Origin: UBA4656 sp002405525
Lineage (GTDB): Bacteria > Pseudomonadota > Gammaproteobacteria > Xanthomonadales > Ahniellaceae
Direction of reading: 5' to 3'
NCBI GenBank assembly: GCA_036723735.1
Contig: DAIMGT010000066.1
Location: 1 to 21,951, forward strand
DNA length: 21,951 nucleotides
Shown here: piece by piece, positions 21,902 through 21,951 of the stretch
How the letters are laid out: each line of letters begins with the position of its first letter
How positions within the stretch are numbered: the stretch's first letter is position 1
Notes under the pieces: model-generated
Database searches by the model: none
The model's input: only the letters and a program-made list of their open reading frames with translations
Told to the model about the DNA's origin: nothing
Translations under genes and position numbers: made by a program

Positions 21902-21951
21902 ATGCTATGCGGGCCGTCCGCAGTCATCCTCTGATTTGGTCTCAAACAAAA

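Noticed and set aside
21902..21951. Short stem TGCGG-GCCGT-CCGCA after the hydrolase gene
   Set aside because: Only five base pairs and no T-run; too weak to annotate, and the window ends here.

Overview
The window is high-GC DNA with dense gene packing and polar-flagellum-type gene order (flhA-flhF-flhG-fliA-cheY-cheZ-cheA plus motCD-parA-cheW). This points to a gammaproteobacterium, most likely of the Lysobacterales/Xanthomonadales; that placement is an inference from gene content and protein style, not from a search. No phage, IS element, CRISPR array, tRNA or rRNA was seen.

Layout. Positions 1-455 hold no gene I can support. Positions 456-3798 (minus strand) form a chemotaxis operon: STAS-domain protein, single-domain CheY, CheA (called CheA1 here), CheW. 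It is preceded by a near-perfect sigma-54 promoter. Positions 3953-7100 (minus) form motC-motD-parA-cheW (a CheW with a long N-terminal extension), three of its junctions tight or overlapping, led by a sigma-28 (FliA) promoter. Positions 7422-13491 (plus) carry flhA, flhF, flhG, fliA, cheY, cheZ, with a sigma-54-like promoter before flhA and a FliA promoter before cheY. Positions 13620-14102 (minus) hold a stand-alone BLUF blue-light receptor lying between cheZ and the second cheA (CheA2, 14187-16049, plus), which has its own FliA promoter. The right third is housekeeping or unrelated: an M28-family peptidase lipoprotein, a small lipoprotein, a DUF3025-type protein, rimO and a dienelactone-hydrolase-family protein.

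How it works together. FlhF and FlhG set flagellar pole and number, FlhA is the export gate, and FliA drives late genes. Three sites of the form TCAA-N15-GCCGATAY lie exactly in front of motC, cheY and cheA2, so FliA encoded here probably controls stator and signalling genes on both sides of itself. Two of these sites (motC, cheA2) sit so close to the ATG that the mRNAs should be nearly leaderless. The STAS-cheY-cheA1-cheW operon is instead under sigma-54. No cheB, cheR or receptor gene lies in the window.

The most interesting points are the BLUF photoreceptor embedded in the cheYZ-cheA locus and divergent from cheA2, the leaderless-type FliA promoters, the duplicated acidic helix replacing the P2 domain in CheA2, and the coexistence of two differently controlled CheA systems.
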